Positions 58,440-64,000 of a stretch of 64,000 bases of DNA are shown piece by piece (position 1 is the stretch's first letter; every line of letters starts with the position of its first letter). The notes below the pieces were generated by a model, which searched no databases, was not told the origin of the DNA, and saw only the letters and a program-made list of their open reading frames with translations. The stretch spans positions 2,356,001 to 2,420,000 of the forward strand of contig JAGYXB010002069.1 of the NCBI GenBank assembly GCA_022495005.1, in the 5' to 3' direction. Made by a program: the position numbers and the translations under genes. The DNA is from Rhyacophila brunnea. Its lineage: Eukaryota; Arthropoda; Insecta; Trichoptera; Rhyacophilidae.

Positions 58440-58635
58440 ACACACGCGTATGGTTGATTAGCGCGGGCTAATTTTCCCGGTGACAGGTGAGGCGTCGCGA
58501 CGTCGGAAAAGCGGCGCCGACTGGGCCTCACTCTGCGATCTCGCGCGGTGGGAAAACCCGTCTTTTCGTCTTCTTCTTCGCGGCGAAAGGTCGGTTGGGA
58601 GGGGGCGGGGCGTGCCTGCCCGCGAAAGTCGCAGA
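58440..58635. promoter_or_regulatory. GC- and CpG-rich island, candidate promoter
   Basis: About 200 bp of GC-rich sequence with many CG dinucleotides (GGCGTCGCGACGTCGGAAAA, GCGGCGCCGACTGGG, GGGAGGGGGCGGGGCG) stands out in a 35% GC setting. Open frames exist on both strands but show no known domain. A donor-like GACAG|GTGAGG lies on the plus strand at about 58481-58491. It could be a promoter/first-exon region of an unseen gene on either strand; nompC's distal promoter is one option. Confidence 0.35.
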
Positions 58636-58639
58636 CCTT

Positions 58640-59521
58640 TATCATCATCATCACTAGTTAAATTAACTACGTAATAATTCGTGCAGAGGCGTCAGGAATA
58701 AGTATTGTATTAAAAATAGAACGACTTTATTGATATTATGTAATTTTTAATTTACTATTTTTTTATTCGACGAATAATTCACAAGATTTATGAGAAAAAG
58801 ACGTATGAGAAAATGTATTATAACCAATTGAATAAATCTATTTGAAAAAAGTAAGCAGGCAGTAAGCATGAATCGAACCTTATATATATAACATTATTAT
58901 GTAATTAATACAAATCCCAACGACGCAAAACGGAAAGAACGTTTGGGTACCTAATAATGATCAAATTGTGCGCGCTGGTAGGTTTAGGGACATCGAGGCC
59001 GACGTATTCAATGATTTTGAGGCCTTGACAAACCATAAAAAAACCTATTACAAATGTCAAGGTATCTATTTCTTAGAATTATATAATTTATATTGAAAAT
59101 GACAATGATTCGATATATTATATAATACCAGTGGTTCATTTTGTTTGTATATAAGTACGTATTCGCTTGAAGGGTTATATCATGAGCTCCTTTGGTATTA
59201 GTAGTAGAGATTTTTCTATGCTGTTGGGAATATTGTATACTTTTTTTTTGTAAGAAATACGTATATATTAAAGATTTTGGTATATTTCAATATTTTATGT
59301 TGTTACTTTTATGCGTTTCGGTTTTCGTTCCGGTTCAAGTAAAAAAATATAGGCACATCTGATCGGTTCCGGCTTTCTTTCTGAAAAAAATAACGGTTTT
59401 TCTGGTTTTCGGTTTTTATTTGTATTAAAAAAATATTTTCTACCATAATTTAGAATATTTCATGGTACTTGCATGATAGCCCGGCGCCAGGCTCTGAAAC
59501 CTATTGCACCGCAAGGCCGTA

Positions 59522-59557
<36 letters not shown>

Positions 59558-60310
59558 AATAATTATACTGTTAATTATGAAAATTATTTGGAAATACATC
59601 AAGAACAATTCTCGTCAACTGAAGTGGGGTAAGATCATGTTAACGCGCGTGTTTTCACATTTACCGCACAGAAAAAAACCGATATTTTATTCCCGGTTCA
59701 GTTCCGCTTTTTGTTCCGACAAAAATAACGGTTTTTCCGGTTTTATCCTCCTATAATTTAATGAAGGGTTTGAATTGTTTCAAGGCCCCCTTTTTAAATC
59801 TGCTGAAGAATTGATTGCACCATCCGGGTCAAAGAAAATCACCCCTACTAATTACTATAAAGCGATTAGTTTAACAAAAAATAACTTTTAATTTTTTGTT
59901 TTACTTAACATTATAATGTTCGTGCGTTTTCATTGTCATATTTTATAGGAATCGTTGCCATATTTAAAAATGTAATTTTGGTAAAATTTTAAAATATTGC
60001 AATATCATGTTAAAATGTAATAAAATATATACTACTAAAAGACGCCACTGTCTCGTATGACTATAATTGCGTTTAAGAATTTGGTGCCGAAGTTTTGCCA
60101 TGCCTGCTTATTATTGGTATCATGTTTTAACCACAAATAAAACAGGGATATTTAATGGGTCTTATTACTGTGATTGTCGTATTGAATTATTTCTAGACTT
60201 AGCGAATTTATTTAATAAGTTTGACATAATAATTTGGAAATTAATAAAACTGTCGCTTTTAATTTTCACAAAATGTTGAGCTCGGTTTTTGATATCTAAA
60301 CATTGTCACA
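58640..60310. mobile_element. Repeat-rich flank: hAT-like remnants and foldback relative
   Basis: 59320-59420 and 59660-59740 hold paired TTTCGGTTTTCGTTCCGGTT / AACGGTTTTTCCGGTTTT words, an old element of unclear ends. 59505-59525 and 59630-59660 (GCCGTAGCCATA, GTTAACGCGCGTGTTTTCAC) recall the inner part of the 48890 foldback arm. No gene. Confidence 0.45.
59525..59553. repeat. (AT)n microsatellite
   Basis: About 14 uninterrupted AT dinucleotides inside a foldback-related fragment. Confidence 0.9.
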
Positions 60311-60320
60311 CCAAGCCTTA

Positions 60321-60761
60321 AGCGTCAATTACATTGAGCTTTTTTACGAGCTGATTATTGGCAAATTTATAATCTGCCTGTAAATTCGCCCAGTGTAATC
60401 ATCGAACAAGCTAATAAGCAGGTTGTAAACACTCCACCGAGAAAAGTTGAAAGCCGGTCAACTTTATAAGCTACACGCCGGCTTGTGGGCGTATCGCGTC
60501 TGCGCAGTAGAGCGTGGTGGTGGAAAAACGAACTACTCATTTTGAAATTTACCTTTTTGACGTTTAATGGAAACATTATTATGGAGCGTAGCGACCTCCC
60601 GGCAAAAAAACGAACTACGTTCCGTCAAAATCGCTCGCTGGCTTGTGGCTTATCAGCGAATGGAAAATTTTGTGTGTAATCATGAAATCGCAGTAGCTGA
60701 ACCGCCCGCTTTTAAATTTGCCAATAATCAGCTCATAAAAAAGCTCAATGTAATTGACGCT
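60321..60761. mobile_element. PIF/Harbinger-like MITE, TTA target, 50-bp inverted ends
   Basis: TTA on both sides (60318-60320, 60762-60764). The ends AGCGTCAATTACATTGAGCT, TTTTTACGAGCTGATTATTG, GCAAATTTA are near-perfect inverted repeats. A 3-bp TTA duplication suits PIF/Harbinger. The interior contains CGGCAAAAAAACGAACTA words shared with 28110 and 45366. Confidence 0.88.
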
Positions 60762-61590
60762 TTATGATACTTTACCGTGAATGGTAGAAAACTTGACATG
60801 ATTTCGATTAAAGTGAGTAGAGCTGTAAGTAATAAATTAATAATAGGACCTTCATTTATGGATCGAACATATTTATTTCGGTACTAATTAACACATTCGA
60901 CATAGCACACTTGTATGATAATTATACATAGTTATGTAAATGATTCAATACTTATTGAAAGGGGCTCGAGATTACGACACTATCTTTTATCCCATAAAAA
61001 ACAAGTCTGGGATGTTACATTTTGAATCGAATGCTGGTTAGGTCATGTTTAAGAACAACCGATCTCATCAAGTAGAAAATTTGCATTGTCCTTTTTTACG
61101 CTACAGGATACGTTAAAAAGCGTGAATTTCAAACAAAAATCTAACAGGGTTTGCTTTCATCAATAAAACAATAATGTAGAAATTATTTTTAAATTATAAA
61201 TAATCAGTCAATCCATCTTATAGAATTCAGTGATATTTTTTTTCGGATCAAAATCTAATATTTTTGTGGTTAAAACTGAATTTGAATAGTCATTAAAAAA
61301 TAATTGTCAAAATTCGAAATTAGAAATCGTTTAATTACAAATTATATCTAACAACCACAACTTACAATGAGATCTATCGGCAAAATTTAAATACTGATTG
61401 GATATAATTTGTATGGTAAAATTGATTTTTGTTTTACTCAAAAAACCGAAACTAAAGGGTTAAGTTTTAGTGAGCCAGCCCGAGTAACTTGCCGGGTCTA
61501 AGTAACTAGTATTCAGCGCTTCCGACCCGCAGTAAGATGGTACTTAACCTGGAATTTGAACAGTTTATTCTCTCGACAAATAATGTATTA

Positions 61591-61958
61591 GCCGGCTCTC
61601 ACATCAAAACTCGTTCGATGTGACGTCACCGTTATTAAACACAAACAACAAAACACACGTTGCCAAATGGAGCTCCGCAGATTGGTCGAATGCTACTGTT
61701 TCGTTTGAAAAAAAACATCTGGCTGTTGCAATCGACAAGTCGGGCTCCGAGTCGAAGAGTCGAAGTCACATACAATTACCTACGAATTGGTCATTCCTAT
61801 GCCGGCTTGCCGATCACCGCATTCAAATATCTATACGTTTCGAAGGCTACGCGCGACTGTCGCTAGGTAGATGTGCGCGGTCTTCACAAGCAACACTGGA
61901 TCTCAGTTCTCGGAAGGTTTGTTCGGCACACGAGACGAGTTTTGATGTGACAGCCGGC
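61591..61958. mobile_element. PIF/Harbinger-like MITE, TTA target
   Basis: TTA flanks (61588-61590, 61959-61961). The ends are GCCGGCTCTCACATCAAAAC then TCGT, and GCCGGCTGTCACATCAAAAC then TCGT. 368 bp, GC-richer interior; open frames inside show no domain. Confidence 0.88.
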
Positions 61959-61964
61959 TTACAG

Positions 61965-64000
61965 TTCTTAAATTTTTACATGTATAAATTAAGCTTAATA
62001 TTAAAGATATTGCACCAAAGTTTGCTTATTTAACCACTAAATTTAGGTTCTGGTATATTTTCGGATGCCCCGTAGGTATTATAAATGTTGCATTATATAC
62101 TGAATGCGTTTATAACATCTGATCTGGGGTCACGGTGTGGAAATAGTTGACGTTATCATGCGACAGTTTCCGAACAAGTAATAAACACAGCACGGCATGT
62201 TTATTGGCAACTATCAGACCAGAAGCTAGCTGGCTTCCCGCCTAAAGAAAGGATCCAAAGGATTTTTATTTGCTGGCATGACAGTATAAATGTTGCGAAG
62301 AATATTTCACCGAAGTTATTATACACATAAAGTATTGTTTAATGATTATTAATGCTTTTCGTCCTTTTTGGAGCAATCGGAAATAATAGCGACTTAAATT
62401 TTAGTCGATACTACAAATATATCGATAATACCTGTGAACGAATGTATTATTGTAATTGTAAGCGATTGGCCAAAACAGACCTAGTTTAATTTAAAAATTT
62501 GAGTTTTTATCAAGATGCCCTTTCTAAATGCGAAAGCGCTACATAACATAAACGCTTCGATTTCAGACAAGTAGACAGTAGCCAGGACAACTGGGCGCCA
62601 CGCAATCGAATGAAATTCGAAAATAAATAGCCGTCCGTGAATTTATAGGCAGGTACTTTTAAAATATATATTTAATACGAGTATTATTATTTATATTTAA
62701 ATTGTCATATTATTATTTAATGCTTGGTGTGAATTAAATATGCACACATAAATAATGATTTAATTGTGCATATGTTTAAGTTCCAACGAGAAGAGAATTG
62801 TTTTATTTTTATATAAAGCCTCAGGCATGATAATTCTCAATCCGCAATAAAAAACAGGATGTTAAGAGCAAAATGAATATAAAACTACTAAGTAGTAGAT
62901 AGAAACTGATTGAAATTCCTCGTCTATATTCTGTATAAAATCTATCTCATTCGATAGTGCTGCTCCCAATTGTCCTGGCGTCCAGTTGTCCATTCGTCCA
63001 ATCGGCCAATAAGTTAAAAATGAATTACATAACCGTTTGTAATTACAATATAAATGTGTTCCTGTGTAAACAAGTATATTAAAATAAATGTATTTGATCG
63101 AACCCGACCGCAACTCAAGTGCTCATTGTCAATTACCTACACTTCGGATTTTATTGTGACTACGTGCATTTTTCTGCTATTTCCCTAAAAGTACCACAAG
63201 CCCAAATATCACAGTAAATTCAAAGACTGTATAAGAAAATTAGAGCCGTTAGAGATGGATGTAAAGAAATCAGAGGAAAATTTGCGAGTACCACAGCCCT
63301 TACGTGTCGTAGAATGCAGAAGAGTGGGACCAATCCGTTAAAAAAGCTGTTCGATAGTCAAATCATCCATATAACGATCCTTAATCACGAAGTCCTGTCG
63401 AAGAGGAAGAAGAGGTAGTATTCCATTCACATTAATAATTTGTATTTATTTCTATTCCAAGCCTGCACACCTGAAGTGGTTATTTATGAGTTGCCTAGAG
63501 TCATAACTCACATATTCCAACAGTCTAGTTTTGAGATACGCTAATAAATAAAATTAAATAAAGAATAGATTCGCAGAAAACTACCAGAGCACCTTTTTTG
63601 TAATTGAAGAAAAGTATTAAACTACCATGAATATTAATGAGTGAATGAGTTGATTTACATTTTTTTTATTTAATATATAATATATTGTCACCTTAGTATT
63701 AAAACCTCGTAAGTCTATTTGAGAAGAATGTTGAAGGGGAGGAAAACACGTAATAAAAACAATATTTTAAACACCTCTCTAATCGATGAATCTGCCAACA
63801 CTGGCTGTAAAATACGAGGTTTTAGTTCCATGTTTGAAACCACGAGACCTACGAGTTTTTAAAATTTGTCGATAGATGGACAGTATATTAGAAAGCCGAT
63901 TTATATTAGAAATGATTTAAAATGTTGTGAAAAAACTTTATTTTTCCATAATAACGGACTTACGAGGTCTTTGTAGTAAGGTTACAATAATATAACACTC
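61965..64000. other. Right edge of window, nothing recognised
   Basis: AT-rich. A short GTCCTGGCGTCCAGTTGTCC-type region near 62970-63000 and a pair of phrases near 63705 and 63820 (TTAAAACCTCGTAAG / ACGAGGTTTTAG) may be ends of a small element. No gene and no ankyrin exon found on the minus strand. Confidence 0.45.

Noticed and set aside
58307..58654. 115-codon minus frame in the CpG island as a nompC N-terminus
   Set aside because: It does not resemble ankyrin repeats 1-3 or the known TRPN N-terminus; GC-rich sequence naturally lacks stops.
1..64000. Functional tRNA genes
   Set aside because: All tRNA-like signals seen are SINE heads with a SINE body or with decayed boxes; none folds as a clean cloverleaf by eye.
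1..64000. CRISPR arrays, bacterial operons or riboswitches
   Set aside because: Spliced nuclear gene structure and eukaryotic transposons make these inapplicable; no spaced short repeats were seen.

Overview
The window is AT-rich animal DNA with long introns and a dense load of cut-and-paste transposons, MITEs, SINEs and LINE scraps. Its one recognisable host gene is an insect nompC (TRPN mechanotransduction channel) on the minus strand, read from about 41.5 kb down to 14.25 kb. Sequence style (very low GC between exons, frequent 'taggtaccta'-type words, hAT/CGGBP1-like and ZBED-like transposase relics) fits an insect, plausibly a hemipteran. I cannot name the species.

nompC layout. I placed 16 coding segments by joining splice sites and checking phase across every junction. 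They are an N-terminal exon (41523-41146), eight ankyrin exons or exon parts down to 27380, a linker exon (27058-26852), the S1-S5 membrane exon (24437-23747), a candidate phase-symmetric cassette exon (22326-22210), two alternative pore/S6 exons 50 bp apart (19468-19257 and 19206-18992), and three C-terminal exons (16347-16219, 16022-15890, 14483-14248). The joined frame is open for 1587 codons with the upstream pore exon, 1588 with the downstream one, and 39 more with the cassette. It holds 26 ankyrin repeats that align with repeats 4-29 of the 29 known for Drosophila NOMPC. Repeats 1-3 were not found. The first exon instead reads back through a good acceptor-like site into an unrelated open frame with its own Met, so either an internal promoter makes a shorter isoform or the canonical 5' exons lie further upstream.

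Region by region. 1-14.2 kb, downstream of nompC, is transposon debris: a piggyBac-like element, a degenerate transposon ORF split by a MITE, a hAT element, SINEs, a LINE tail, and a long-TIR element with a Tigger-type MITE inside it. 14.2-41.5 kb is nompC, with introns colonised by hAT, piggyBac, Tigger, RTE-LINE and R1/Jockey-like fragments. 41.5-64 kb, upstream of the first exon found, has no convincing host gene. It is a mosaic of nested elements, including a 2.2 kb hAT carrying a nearly perfect 1.39 kb foldback element, a 2.5 kb composite hAT recovered from its 8-bp target duplication, a full-length tRNA-derived SINE and two TTA-flanked MITEs. A short GC-rich island near 58.5 kb could be a promoter.

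The most interesting signals are in the channel's pore region: mutually exclusive exons whose joint inclusion gives an immediate stop, and a 117-bp in-phase cassette that would add 39 basic residues to the extracellular S5-pore loop.
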